Positions 1 to 8,693 of a DNA stretch of 64,000 nucleotides are shown one piece after another. The stretch spans positions 21,769 through 85,768 of the forward strand of contig DVOJ01000010.1 of the NCBI GenBank assembly GCA_018713725.1, in the 5' to 3' direction. Source of the DNA: Candidatus Caccopulliclostridium gallistercoris (GTDB lineage: Bacteria > Bacillota > Clostridia > Christensenellales > UBA1242). Each line of letters opens with the position of its first letter. Position 1 is the first letter of the stretch. The translations under genes and the position numbers were made by a program. Below the pieces are notes generated by a model. That model saw only the letters and a program-made list of their open reading frames with translations, was not told the DNA's origin and did no database searches.

Positions 1-1587
1 AATTATATGCCCAGCCTGCTCGCCACCTATTTTTTCGCCGTTATTTAACATCTCTTCAATTATATATTTATCTCCAACCGGCGTTCTAATCAGGTTAATA
101 TCATTTTCTTTTAAAAGTTCTTCAATTTTTTTGTTTGTCATAACTGTGCCAACAACATCGTGAATCTCTTCGCCATTTTTCTTTTTATAGAGCGAAAGAA
201 GATAGATAATTTTGTCGCCGTCGAAAATATTTTTATTTTTGTCTACGCAAATAACTCTATCCGAGTCTCCGTCAAAGGAAAACCCAAGGTCGAAGCCTTC
301 CATGTTAGCTATTAAATTTTCAATGTGTGTAGCGCCGCAGTTATTGTTAATTTCGCCTTTAATGTTTATTGCTTTAACGTCCGCGCCAAGCATTTTAAAT
401 ATTTTGGGCGCAATTTTGCTGCTAGCGCCGTTTGCACAGTCTAATAAAATTTTTAAGCCGTTTAAGTTGGTTTTTATTGAATTTTTTAAAAATTCTTCAT
501 AAGCTTTTACTTCTGCGCTTAAATTTAACACTTTACCGCCTGGGCTAGAAATTTCACTTTTTAATTTGCTCTCAATTTTTATTTCTTCTGCGTCCGTAAT
601 TTTTACGCCGCTATTTCCAAACACCTTTATGCCGTTATATTCTTTTGGGTTGTGAGAGGCTGTTATAACTATGCCGTAATCTAGCCCCAATTTTTTAGTG
701 AGATAAGAAATAGCAGACGTTGGAACTATGCCAACATTGAAAACTTCGGCTCCGCCATTTATTAAACCTTGAATAATGGCTTTGCTAATTTTTTCTCCGC
801 TAGGGCGGGTATCTCTGCCAATTATAACTTTGGGGTTTTCTTTAAGTTGGCATAGGGCGTTACCCGTGCTATAAGCAAGGTCTTCTGTGAGTTCGCTGTC
901 TACCACGCCACGAATGCCGTCCGTGCCAAAATAAATTTTAGCACGCTTAAAGTTTTCGAGGTACGGGTTATAAAAGGCTTCTTTATTTACTTGCCTTGCT
1001 CTTGCTATTCCTAACCCGCGCTTATCTACCTGTTTTGTTATAGTAGAGCCCGCAGCTATAAAACATTCGTCTTCTAGCGTGCACGGCGCAATAATAGTAG
1101 AATTGCAGCCTATAAAAACCCTGTCTCCAACTATGGTCTTGTATTTTTCAAGTCCGTCGTAGTTTGCAAAAATCACGCCGCAACCAATGTTGCAATCTTC
1201 GCCAATTTCAGCGTCGCCAAGGTAGGCTAGGTGGCAAGCCTTTGTTCTATCTTTAATTTTGCAGTTTTTCACTTCAACAAAGTTGCCAATTTTACATTCC
1301 TTTCCTATCTTCGCGCCGCCCCTAATGTGCGTAAAAGGCCCAACGTTTGTTTTTTCGCCTATGTAGGAGTCCGTTATAATGCTGTTTGAAATTATAGCTT
1401 TTTCTTTAATAGTGGAATTTATAATAGTTGAATTTTCTATTTTTGCACCGGCAAAAATGTGTGACGTACCTTCTATTTTGCAGTTGTCACCAATTATAGC
1501 GCCGTTTTCAACAATTGCGCTTTTTGAAACGCTTGAATTTTTTCCTATTTTCATAATATTTCCATTTAAACTTTCTATTTTTTCCAT
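1..1587 (-). CDS. GlmU-type acetyltransferase domain fused to phosphoglucosamine mutase (GlmM), partial
   Basis: One uninterrupted frame runs from ATG 1587 off the left edge of the window (529 codons present). Residues about 1-210 are a left-handed beta-helix matching the C-terminal acetyltransferase half of GlmU: GPFTHIR with the substrate-binding Arg, IGNFVEVK, the catalytic motif CHLAYLGDAEIG with His119 and Tyr122, NYDG, and IARARQVNKE. After a short linker, residue 220 begins a GlmM mutase with FGTDGIRG, the phosphoserine loop TASHNP (Ser311), the metal loop DGDSDR and GGEQAGHI. The GlmU uridylyltransferase half is absent. GlmM makes GlcN-1-P and the acetyltransferase makes GlcNAc-1-P, so the two domains catalyse consecutive steps. 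The frame was read across the junction (900-1020) and has no stop. ATG 1554, preceded by GGA, is an alternative start. The gene lies 32 bases behind the ABC exporter and is probably cotranscribed with it. Confidence 0.9.
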   Translation of the reverse strand, partial: MEKIESLNGNIMKIGKNSSVSKSAIVENGAIIGDNCKIEGTSHIFAGAKIENSTIINSTIKEKAIISNSIITDSYIGEKTNVGPFTHIRGGAKIGKECKIGNFVEVKNCKIKDRTKACHLAYLGDAEIGEDCNIGCGVIFANYDGLEKYKTIVGDRVFIGCNSTIIAPCTLEDECFIAAGSTITKQVDKRGLGIARARQVNKEAFYNPYLENFKRAKIYFGTDGIRGVVDSELTEDLAYSTGNALCQLKENPKVIIGRDTRPSGEKISKAIIQGLINGGAEVFNVGIVPTSAISYLTKKLGLDYGIVITASHNPKEYNGIKVFGNSGVKITDAEEIKIESKLKSEISSPGGKVLNLSAEVKAYEEFLKNSIKTNLNGLKILLDCANGASSKIAPKIFKMLGADVKAINIKGEINNNCGATHIENLIANMEGFDLGFSFDGDSDRVICVDKNKNIFDGDKIIYLLSLYKKKNGEEIHDVVGTVMTNKKIEELLKENDINLIRTPVGDKYIIEEMLNNGEKIGGEQAGHII

Positions 1588-1619
1588 AGAAAGTATATAT
1601 TCTATTTTTTTACAACTTG

Positions 1620-4091
1620 CTACTCTGTTCTAAGTGCTACAACCGGGTCCTTCTTCGCGGCAATTCTGCTTGGTATAAGTCCAGAAATAAGTGTTAGCAC
1701 AACGCTAATTGCAACTAAAAGTAGGGCGTGAAGCGGGTTTAGCATAGCTATCTGCCCAACATTTACACCTGCTAAAGAGTTTATTATTACATTTATAATA
1801 GGGCAGCATATATACGTTACAACAATTCCTAAAATGCCAGATAGAAGCCCAATTGTTGTGGTTTCTGCGTTAAATAGCCTAGAAATATCCTTTTTTCTAG
1901 CGCCAATGCTTCTAAGTACGCCAATTTCCTTGGTGCGCTCTATTACCGACGTGTAGGTTATAATTCCTATCATTATAGAAGATACAATTAAGGAAATGCT
2001 AGCAAAGGCAATTAAAACATAGGAAATTATATCCACAAGCTGACCAAGCGTAGACGTTAAAAAGCCCGTTGCGTCTGTGGGAATAATGTTGTTCCCTTGA
2101 CCGATTTCCGATTCGTTCCACTCTTCAATGTAATTTAAAACGTTTTCTTTTGCTTCAAAGGTTTTAGGATAAATATAAATTCCCGTAGGTATTGAACTTG
2201 CGCCAACTGCTTGAAGCGCTAGCTCTATAACTTCGTCTATGGTTATGTCTGTATCGTACTGATTTACAATTATATATTGCATAACGTAAGGGTCGGTAAA
2301 ATTGAATAAGTTATCATCTTGAATAAACATGTTTAGTTCGCTTATATCAAGTTTGTATGGTACGTAAAGCTTTTTATCCTGAACAGTTCTTTTAGCAATT
2401 TCAGAATTTTTGCAGTTTTCTGTGTAATCTCTTCTAAATTCCGGTAAATACATTATGCCTTCGCTAAATAAGGAAGATGCGGCATCTTCTTTAAGCCTTA
2501 ATACGCCGCTTATAGTAAGTGTTTCCGCACTTTCAAGATTGTAAAGCGTTTGATAGTCTGTGCGTTCAGTAAAGGTGGTGTTGCTATTTTCGTCTAGCCC
2601 TTCGGTGTAGCGGTCGTTATTTAAAATTACTTTATATTCTTTTCCTATTAAGCTTTCAAGGCTTATAGGTTCGTACGTGCCGTTACTTTCCGTATAGCCT
2701 ATGCCTAAGCTTTGTAGTTGCGTTGTAGAAATCGTGTTACTGTCGCCAATTATTAGCGCAACTTCGTTCTTATCACTTGGATAGTGCCCAACAACTTCGT
2801 CGTAATAGGAAAGCACGTAATCCTTGTCGTCAAAACCTTCAAACATTATGGAAGACGTGGAACCGGAAAGGCTGCTTACAGATTCGCTAGTTTCAAGCTT
2901 TACAATTTCATTGTTATAATCCGTTAACACAAACATGTTTGTGGCATATTGAATTTGCATAGCGTTTAGTTCTGGGTTGTTTTTTTCTTGGTCTTCCTTG
3001 TAATAATTTTGCATATAGTTTACAAAATCGTTAGAAAGATAGTTAAAATTGCCAAAATCTAAAAGTATGTCTTGAATGTTATATACGTTCAAAGTGCCGT
3101 CTTCGCCCTCTGATATTTCCGGCATGCCGCCACCGCTTGTTAGGGCGGAATAGTCTATTGCAACGCTGGAAATTGTTATAGGGTAGCCGCTTAAAGTGTC
3201 GGACTGCATATTATTTATGTAAGCAGTAAAGCCCGAGCTAACTGCAAGAATTAGCGCAATGCCAATAATGCCAATGCTTCCAGCAAAGCCCGTTAAAAAT
3301 GTTTTAGCTTTTTTAGAAAAAAGGTTTTTAAAGGAAAGGTTAAACGCCGTTAAAAAGCTCATGGAAGTTTTTTCTTTTTTAGCCGTGATTTCCACCTTTT
3401 CTTTTTGCCTAGGCGAGTAGGGGGAAGAGTCATTAAGTATAACGCCATCTAAAATGTTTATAATTCTAGTGCTATATTTTTCAGCTAGCTCTTTGTTGTG
3501 CGTTACCATAACAATTAAGCGCCTTTTAGAAATTTTCTTTAAAATTTCCATAATCTGTACGCTTGTTTCGCTATCTAAGGCACCTGTTGGCTCGTCGGCA
3601 AGTATGATTTGTGGGTCGTTAACTAGCGCTCTTGCTATTGCCACACGTTGCATCTGTCCACCAGAAAGCTGATTTGGCTTTTTATTAATAACGTCACCAA
3701 GTCCAACGTCGGAAAGTGCATTTTTTGCCCTTTCCTTTCTTTCTTTTGCTTTAATGCCGGAAAGTGTAAGGCTAAGTTCCACGTTTTCAAGCACGGTTAA
3801 GTGCGGAATTAAATTATAGCTTTGAAACACAAAACCAATTTTAGAATTTCTATAAGCGTCCCAATCTTTATCTGTAAAATTTTTGGTAGATTTTCCTTCA
3901 ATAATTAAATCGCCGGACGTGTACTTGTCTAGCCCGCCCACAATGTTTAAAAGCGTTGTTTTGCCGCAGCCAGATGGGCCTAAAATAGACACAAATTCAT
4001 GTTCGCGAAAATTTATGGAAACGTCTTTTAAAGCTTCCACTTTTAAGTCGCCAGCGTTGTAATGTTTTGAAATGTTTTTAAGCTCTAACAT
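1620..4091 (-). CDS. MacB/FtsX-type ABC transporter, ATPase fused to permease
   Basis: A single 823-residue polypeptide carries an N-terminal ABC ATPase and a C-terminal FtsX-like permease. The ATPase shows Walker A GPSGCGKTT at residues 38-46, the signature LSGGQMQR and Walker B ILADEPTGALD. A first membrane segment follows near residue 270 (GSIGIIGIALILAVSSGF). A large extracytoplasmic domain of about 390 residues comes next, then three C-terminal membrane helices with the conserved ERTKEIGVLRSIGA segment. Fused exporters of this group work as homodimers in Gram-positive bacteria and export peptides or lipids or drive envelope remodelling; the substrate cannot be told from the sequence. The start is supported by AAAGGA upstream of ATG 4091. 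Confidence 0.92.
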   Translation of the reverse strand: MLELKNISKHYNAGDLKVEALKDVSINFREHEFVSILGPSGCGKTTLLNIVGGLDKYTSGDLIIEGKSTKNFTDKDWDAYRNSKIGFVFQSYNLIPHLTVLENVELSLTLSGIKAKERKERAKNALSDVGLGDVINKKPNQLSGGQMQRVAIARALVNDPQIILADEPTGALDSETSVQIMEILKKISKRRLIVMVTHNKELAEKYSTRIINILDGVILNDSSPYSPRQKEKVEITAKKEKTSMSFLTAFNLSFKNLFSKKAKTFLTGFAGSIGIIGIALILAVSSGFTAYINNMQSDTLSGYPITISSVAIDYSALTSGGGMPEISEGEDGTLNVYNIQDILLDFGNFNYLSNDFVNYMQNYYKEDQEKNNPELNAMQIQYATNMFVLTDYNNEIVKLETSESVSSLSGSTSSIMFEGFDDKDYVLSYYDEVVGHYPSDKNEVALIIGDSNTISTTQLQSLGIGYTESNGTYEPISLESLIGKEYKVILNNDRYTEGLDENSNTTFTERTDYQTLYNLESAETLTISGVLRLKEDAASSLFSEGIMYLPEFRRDYTENCKNSEIAKRTVQDKKLYVPYKLDISELNMFIQDDNLFNFTDPYVMQYIIVNQYDTDITIDEVIELALQAVGASSIPTGIYIYPKTFEAKENVLNYIEEWNESEIGQGNNIIPTDATGFLTSTLGQLVDIISYVLIAFASISLIVSSIMIGIITYTSVIERTKEIGVLRSIGARKKDISRLFNAETTTIGLLSGILGIVVTYICCPIINVIINSLAGVNVGQIAMLNPLHALLLVAISVVLTLISGLIPSRIAAKKDPVVALRTE

Positions 4092-4206
4092 AAAATTTTC
4101 CTTTAATAACTTTATTTAATATTAAAATTACACTAAAAAGGTTAATTTTAGGTTATTTTACCACAAATAATAAAAAAAATAAAGCACTAAATCTTTTAAT
4201 TGCAAT

Positions 4207-4234
4207 TTATTAATTACAAATTATTAATTACAAA
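4207..4234. repeat. Short AT-rich direct repeat
   Basis: The 14-base unit ttattaattacaaa occurs twice back to back in the gap between the ABC exporter and the next gene. It is probably simple AT-rich sequence; no function is evident. Confidence 0.5.
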
Positions 4235-4239
4235 ATACA

Positions 4240-4287
4240 AAAAATTCGCAACCAGTCGGAGCACGAAACTCTAAGTTGCGAATTTTT
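4240..4287 (-). terminator. Terminator behind the 4338-4739 gene
   Basis: A perfect 13-base stem (4240-4252 with 4275-4287) encloses a 22-base loop. The stem ends are A/T runs, so the hairpin can act in both directions. It lies just after the stop of the minus-strand membrane protein and before the ABC exporter promoter region. Confidence 0.7.
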
Positions 4288-4337
4288 AATATTATACTCA
4301 ATTAAATCAAAAAAATCAACAGTTTATTTACTTAATT

Positions 4338-4739
4338 TTACGTAGCAGACATTAAAATATAAAATATTGTATATAAAAGTGTAACTACTATTGAAATTAT
4401 CATAATTATAAGTTTAAATGTTCTTTGTTTTTTTGAAATTGCAAAAGCTACTATATTTAGTATGCTTGAAATAATTGATATCAAAACTCCAATAAAGCCA
4501 AAATACACAAATATAATTATCAATTCTAAGGCGGAAACTAACTGCTCGCTACCTTCTGCAAGGATATATCTATATACAGAACTTGCAAAAAAGCACATAA
4601 AAATAAAGGCAATAACTAAAAAAATTGTGCCAATAATACATAAAACCTTGCTTGCTTTATCTCTTTTGGCTATTTTTTGCTCTTCTAAATTGGTTGAATT
4701 TGGAGACTGTTCAATCTCGCTACTATTAAAATTTTCCAT
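4338..4739 (-). CDS. Small membrane protein, function unknown
   Basis: This 133-residue protein has a polar N-terminus of about 32 residues rich in Ser, Asn and Glu. Three hydrophobic helices follow: VLCIIGTIFLVIAFIFMCFF, LIIIFVYFGFIGVLISIISS and LIIMIISIVVTLLYTIFYIL. The lysine-rich stretch SKKQRTFK separates the second and third helices. I do not recognise the family. The gene stands alone between two terminators, with its own promoter upstream (TTGACA at 4783-4788 and TATTAT at 4759-4764 on the minus strand) and AAGGA before the start. A structural or sensory membrane role is only a guess. Confidence 0.7.
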   Translation of the reverse strand: MENFNSSEIEQSPNSTNLEEQKIAKRDKASKVLCIIGTIFLVIAFIFMCFFASSVYRYILAEGSEQLVSALELIIIFVYFGFIGVLISIISSILNIVAFAISKKQRTFKLIIMIISIVVTLLYTIFYILMSAT

Positions 4740-4758
4740 ACGCCCATTCCTTATTTAT

Positions 4759-4788
4759 ATAATAAATATTTTTTTTAAAGTTTGTCAA
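4759..4788 (-). promoter_or_regulatory. Sigma-A-type promoter for the 4338-4739 gene
   Basis: On the minus strand a TTGACA -35 box (4783-4788) is followed 18 bases later by TATTAT (4759-4764). Transcription should start near 4752, giving a short leader with AAGGA before ATG 4739. Confidence 0.6.
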
Positions 4789-4866
4789 GCATGTGGCTAA
4801 AACTTTGGTAGAAGGTTGTATTGTTTACATATGGTCTAGAATTTTTTGGGCTATACAAACTATTAA

Positions 4867-4894
4867 AAAAACGCATTTAACAAAATGCGTTTTT
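4867..4894 (-). terminator. Terminator of the 4910-5395 lipoprotein gene
   Basis: A 12-base perfect stem (4867-4878 with 4883-4894) with loop aaca is flanked by A/T runs on both sides. It lies directly after the lipoprotein stop codon on the minus strand. Confidence 0.8.
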
Positions 4895-4909
4895 AATTTA
4901 TCTATTTAT

Positions 4910-5395
4910 CTACTCAGCTTGGTTTAAGGTGAAAATAAAAAGTGTTTCAGATTTTGGATTGTCATTATAAAAAGCTCGTAAATAGAAGTTGTTGTTTTCA
5001 AAATAACCATGGTTGTTAAAATGTTCATACACAACTGGTATAATTGGGTCGTTTTCAATTACTTCACCTTCAAAGGTTACGTAGCCATTATTATCTACTG
5101 TATAAGTTGCGTTATCGGTTTCGTTTTTATCTTCGTCTATAAATTGTACCGTACCGTCTTCATTAAAAATAATTTTTTCATAAGTCGACCTAATAATATT
5201 TCCTTGTTCTCTTGCTTCTTCAAAAGACAAATCTGTATTTCCAGACGCATTTGAAGTTCTAATGCCATACGAATTATAAGTTCCATACGTCATTTGATAA
5301 GGCTCTCCACAAGCCGTAAGAGCTAGCATAGAGCACAAAATTAATGAAACAGCTAGTAAAAAATAGATAAAAGTTTTAGATTTAGATTTTGTCAT
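4910..5395 (-). CDS. Putative lipoprotein
   Basis: This 161-residue protein has a type II signal peptide: lysines, a hydrophobic run and the lipobox LTAC around residue 29, so it should be lipid-anchored on the outer face of the membrane. The remainder is a small, acidic, probably beta-rich domain with short repeated hairpin-like strands (GTVQFIDEDKNETDNATYTVDNNGYVTFEG). Secreted lipocalin-like proteins often show this pattern, but I cannot assign the family. AAGGAGG immediately upstream of ATG 5395 sets the start. The gene is monocistronic, with a strong terminator behind it. Confidence 0.8.
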   Translation of the reverse strand: MTKSKSKTFIYFLLAVSLILCSMLALTACGEPYQMTYGTYNSYGIRTSNASGNTDLSFEEAREQGNIIRSTYEKIIFNEDGTVQFIDEDKNETDNATYTVDNNGYVTFEGEVIENDPIIPVVYEHFNNHGYFENNNFYLRAFYNDNPKSETLFIFTLNQAE

Positions 5396-5461
5396 ACCCC
5401 CTCCTTAAAGGTAGTATAACGAATTTTAAATTTATTTGCAAACAAAAAAGCATAAAAACTT

Positions 5462-5549
5462 TGGCGGAGGCTTAGGGATTCGAACCCCAGGATGCTTTCA
5501 CATCAACGGTTTTCAAGACCGCCGCTTTCGACCGCTCAGCCAAACCTCC
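5462..5549 (-). tRNA. tRNA-Ser (anticodon UGA)
   Basis: The minus strand folds into a class II tRNA: acceptor GGAGGTT paired with AGCCTCC, a D-arm, an anticodon loop CTTGAAA with UGA at 5515-5513, a long variable arm and the T-loop GGTTCGAATCC. Discriminator G and an encoded CCA end at 5462. The long variable arm fits serine, and UGA reads UCA-type codons. Confidence 0.95.
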
Positions 5550-5724
5550 ATATTTCACGTGCTCTATTCTATCAAATACCAAAAGCTTTGTCAATGATTT
5601 TTAAAAAAATTTTAAACTTGAAAAGTTTTGAAAAATTTATAACAAATTTAATAAAAAGCTGTGGCTGGGACACCTAAAAAATTGAATACTTAGGGCAAAC
5701 CCCATAGTGTCCATGGTTTTTTAA

Positions 5725-5801
5725 TGGTCTGAGTGAGAAGATTTGAACTTCCGACCTCTTGAACCCCATTCAAGCGCGCTACCGAACTGCGCCACACCCA
5801 G
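5725..5801 (-). tRNA. tRNA-Pro (anticodon GGG)
   Basis: The minus strand gives acceptor CTGGGTG paired with CACTCAG, the D-arm GCGCAG, an anticodon stem CTTGA/TCAAG with loop ATGGGGT, the T-arm GTTCAAATC, discriminator A and an encoded CCA. The anticodon is GGG. It lies 175 bases upstream of tRNA-Ser on the same strand and may share its transcript. Confidence 0.93.
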
Positions 5802-5878
5802 TTAAACGCTATTAGTATATTATATTCGCGCAGCTTTGTCAATCTTGCAAAAATTCTTTAAGAATGTTTTTAAATTCG

Positions 5879-5907
5879 TTGATTTTTTAGACAAGAAAAT
5901 ATATACT
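5879..5907 (+). promoter_or_regulatory. Promoter of the guanylate-kinase-like gene
   Basis: TTGATT (5879-5884) and TATACT (5902-5907) are separated by 17 bases. A short leader with AAGGAG precedes ATG 5939. Confidence 0.6.
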
Positions 5908-5938
5908 CTAATCACTATCACATTTTAAGGAGAAATTT

Positions 5939-6514
5939 ATGTTAATAATTTTATCAGGTTGTTCAGGGGCTGGCAAAAGCACGCTAATTCGCGGACTATT
6001 AAAGGAAAGACCAGACATCAAGTTCATGAAAACTTGCACAACGCGCAAAAAGCGTGAAGGTGAAGGCGACGAAAGTTATGTTTTTGTGAGCCGTGAAGAA
6101 TTTGATAAAATGCTAAAAAATGGCGAGATTTACGAATATGAAGAGATTCATAAAAACTTTTATGGAACGTTAAACGCGTCACTTGAAAAGGTTATTGAAG
6201 GCGAGTACCATTACATTAAAGACGTTGGCGTGCTAGGCGTTTTAAATTTAAAGAAGGCGCTAAAAAACAAGGCAAAAGTTGTTACTATATTTCTAACCGT
6301 ACCCAAAGACGAGCTTATTCGAAGGCTTAAAGAGCGTCACGAGCCGGATATAGACCTAAGGCTTTCCAGAATGGAGTTTGAGCTTAGCTACATTAAAAAT
6401 TACGACTATTGCATTGAAAATATAAATTACGAAAAGACGCTTAAAAAGTTAGAAAAGATAATAATAAAAGAAGAGAAAAAGGAAATTAAGGAAAAGAAGA
6501 AGGCATCTAAATAA
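5939..6514 (+). CDS. Guanylate kinase-like protein
   Basis: This 191-residue protein has the guanylate-kinase fold, whose members phosphorylate GMP to GDP with ATP in the cytoplasm. The P-loop is GCSGAGKST (residues 7-15). The GMP-binding region reads TTRKKREGEGD followed by SREEFDKML and FYGT, and the lid RRLKERHEPDIDLRLSR leads to the C-terminal YDYCIEN. It diverges from housekeeping Gmk: the usual acidic segment before the core strand (LEIDVQGA type) is here YIKDVGVLGV, so a normal GMP-binding acidic residue seems missing. It could be the cell's only Gmk or a diverged paralogue. The C-terminus is a run of Lys and Glu. AAGGAG precedes ATG 5939. Confidence 0.78.
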   Translation: MLIILSGCSGAGKSTLIRGLLKERPDIKFMKTCTTRKKREGEGDESYVFVSREEFDKMLKNGEIYEYEEIHKNFYGTLNASLEKVIEGEYHYIKDVGVLGVLNLKKALKNKAKVVTIFLTVPKDELIRRLKERHEPDIDLRLSRMEFELSYIKNYDYCIENINYEKTLKKLEKIIIKEEKKEIKEKKKASK

Positions 6515-6530
6515 GGGTGCCTTTTATTTT
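6500..6530 (+). terminator. Terminator of the guanylate-kinase-like gene
   Basis: The stem aaggca/tgcctt (6500-6505 with 6518-6523) followed by a T-rich tail overlaps the end of the coding sequence and its stop codon. Confidence 0.6.
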
Positions 6531-6544
6531 TGCGTGATTATATT

Positions 6545-7075
6545 TTATTGTTTCTTCCGGTCGAAATGATGGCGGGTAATGCGCTGGGAAATTGAAAAGC
6601 AAAGTCAAGGTTTAATAATCTCTTCGCAGCCCTTGCTTCGTCATCCTAAATTTTCGGGGTCCCCAAAAATACTTTGATTTTTGGGGAAAGGAAAAGCCGC
6701 GGAGCGATATACACAGTTACGATTAGTAACTTGCCTAGCGGAGCTTGCTTTGACGCGTCGAACGGGTCTCCGTCGGGCTAGCGAAGTAAAATAAAGAGCA
6801 GCTGAGATTTCTCCACTTCATATTAGTTAGGATTGTAAAATAAACTTAACGTCTAGCATTAAGCGAAATAAGGTTTATAAACAAATATTTCTTCCAGTCG
6901 AAATGACGGCGGGCTTTGCTAGCCCGTCAGTTTATAAAAAAGTGACAAAACTAAGTTAATTTGCTTGACAAAAATGCGGGGGGGGGAGAATAAGCTCGGC
7001 AAAATAAAATATTGCTCTGCTAGCTCGACGGGCTTCATATTTCACTGGAACTTTAACAACTTATTAAATGGCAAA
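6545..7075. repeat. Intergenic repeat mosaic between convergent genes
   Basis: This 660-base gap between two convergent genes has no credible ORF but much structure. The motif cttccRgtcgaaatgaYggcggg occurs twice (about 6554-6576 and 6890-6912). A perfect hairpin, ccccaaaaat and its complement, lies at 6661-6686. A palindromic segment gggct/agccc lies near 6911-6926. The 29-base segment at 6795-6823 recurs exactly but inverted at about 58260-58288, and the nearby gtctagcatt and tcgaaatgacg motifs recur there in matching order. I read this as members or remnants of a dispersed non-coding repeat family. A run of nine or ten G lies near 6978. Confidence 0.75.
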
Positions 7076-7101
7076 ATAATACATTTGCATAATAGTTAAC
7101 C

Positions 7102-7132
7102 AAAAACGTCAAGCAAAACGCTTGACGTTTTT
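7102..7132 (-). terminator. Terminator of tilS
   Basis: A 13-base perfect stem (7102-7114 with 7120-7132) with loop aaaac ends in a T run on the minus strand, just after the tilS stop. Confidence 0.85.
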
Positions 7133-7177
7133 AGTTAAATTATTATTAATTAGTAATAAACTTTTAAAATAAAATTT

Positions 7178-8509
7178 TTACTCCCCAACGCTAATTTTGA
7201 AAATTGCGGTGGAAGTTTGGTCAACCTTTACCTTGTCGCTGACTTCTACGCCGGCTATGGCAAGTATATCCTTGCCACTGGCAAGCACTGGCGTTATGGA
7301 GCGAAGGCGGGCAGGTACCTTTTTGTCTATAAAGTAGTCTTTAAGTTTCTTTGTGCCGCCACCAAACTTTTGGAAAACATCGCCCGTTTCCTTAAAACGC
7401 CAAATTGCGTCTTTTGGCACTTTTTTGCCGTCTAAAATTAGTTCGCCGTCTTCAAGCTTGTTGGAACGCGTGCGTTTTACTTCCACACTGCCAAAGCCCT
7501 TTACGCTGAACTCGCCAACCTTGAAAGGAAGGTCTAGAATAATCTTTTCCTTTTCCTTATTTAAAATGCTTAAATAGTCGTATTCCTTAACTGCGGTAAC
7601 GTTTAGCGGAAGGTCTAACTTGGCGCCGTTTTTGCCGTTTATGGCTAGGTCTTTTATTAGCTCTACGTGTTTACGTTCTATATCTTTATTAACGCCAATT
7701 TGGCGGAGCGCTTTAAAAATCATTCTAGAAACTATGGCGTTTGGATATAAAAAGTAGCTATTTGGAATTTTAACAAGCTTTTCTTCTAGAATAAAGGCGT
7801 CCTCTATAATTTGAGAGTTTATGTATTCATCGTCGTCGTAACATGCCTTAGAGAAGGAAACAAGCTTTTCTATAACCGCTGGCCACTTTTTCATGATAAG
7901 CGGCAAGATTTCATTTCTAATGTAGTTACGCGAAAAGGTGGTGTCGGCGTTCGTGTAGTCTTCCACATATGGAATTTGGTTGTCTTCAATATATCTTAAA
8001 ATGTCCTTTTTATCTGTGAATAGCATAGGGCGAATGTAAATGCCGTCGCGGATTAAATCCATACCCCTAGCGCCAGCTATGCCTGTGCCACGGAAAAGGT
8101 TTAAAAGAATCGTTTCCGCTTGGTCGCTCATGTGGTGTGCAATAGCAATCTTATCTACGGCACACTTGCGAACTAGCGCGTCGAACACGCCGTATCTAGC
8201 TTCGCGTGCTGCCACTTCCAAAGAAACGCCTTTTTCCTGAGCAAGCTTGGGCACGTCCACTTTAAATTTGTATGCTCTAATGCCGTGCTCGCGGCAGTAG
8301 TTTAAAACAAAGTTTGCGTCTTCCGAGCTGTTCTCGCGAATGTTGTGGTCTATATGCACGCCAACAACTTCAAAATCTAGTTCTTCGCTTATGGAATTAA
8401 GATAGTGAAGTAGCGCCATGCTGTCTGTACCGCCGCTAACTCCAACGCCGATAACTTCACCTTTTTTAATAAGATTGTTGTTTAAAATTGTCTTTTTAAT
8501 GCTATCCAT
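7178..8509 (-). CDS. tilS: tRNA(Ile)-lysidine synthase TilS
   Basis: TilS attaches lysine to C34 of the CAU-anticodon tRNA-Ile, changing both its charging and its codon from AUG to AUA. The N-terminal PP-loop GVSGGTDS (residues 23-30) binds ATP, followed by the HIDHNIRE and HHMSDQAETILLNLFRGTG signatures. The C-terminal substrate domain ends with GGGTKKLKDYFIDKKVPARLR and ILAIAGVEVS. At 443 residues it is of normal length and is not fused to a phosphoribosyltransferase as in some Bacilli. GAGGAAA precedes ATG 8509, and the promoter at 8529-8557 gives a leader of about 13 bases. Confidence 0.96.
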   Translation of the reverse strand: MDSIKKTILNNNLIKKGEVIGVGVSGGTDSMALLHYLNSISEELDFEVVGVHIDHNIRENSSEDANFVLNYCREHGIRAYKFKVDVPKLAQEKGVSLEVAAREARYGVFDALVRKCAVDKIAIAHHMSDQAETILLNLFRGTGIAGARGMDLIRDGIYIRPMLFTDKKDILRYIEDNQIPYVEDYTNADTTFSRNYIRNEILPLIMKKWPAVIEKLVSFSKACYDDDEYINSQIIEDAFILEEKLVKIPNSYFLYPNAIVSRMIFKALRQIGVNKDIERKHVELIKDLAINGKNGAKLDLPLNVTAVKEYDYLSILNKEKEKIILDLPFKVGEFSVKGFGSVEVKRTRSNKLEDGELILDGKKVPKDAIWRFKETGDVFQKFGGGTKKLKDYFIDKKVPARLRSITPVLASGKDILAIAGVEVSDKVKVDQTSTAIFKISVGE

Positions 8510-8528
8510 AAAAATTTCCTCTACTTAA

Positions 8529-8557
8529 ATTATACACGTGAAATACATATATTTCAA
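8529..8557 (-). promoter_or_regulatory. Promoter of tilS
   Basis: On the minus strand TTGAAA (8552-8557) and TATAAT (8529-8534) are 17 bases apart. This promoter leaves room for a ribosome-binding site, unlike the leaderless ones nearby. Confidence 0.65.
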
Positions 8558-8658
8558 TATTTTTTTTGAATTTTCTGCAAAAAAACGCGTTTTTTAGTTA
8601 TTTTTTTCAAATTTATCATTAATTTTAAAATATATCAAGTATAAAGTTTGTAGTTTTG

Positions 8659-8687
8659 TTGTAGAACGTGTCGAAAAGTGATATAAT
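8659..8687 (+). promoter_or_regulatory. Promoter placed for a leaderless transcript (8694 gene)
   Basis: TTGTAG (8659-8664), 17 bases, then TATAAT (8682-8687). Six bases separate the -10 box from GTG 8694, so the expected first transcribed base is the start codon itself. No Shine-Dalgarno sequence is present. Confidence 0.6.
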
Positions 8688-8693
8688 AATTTT

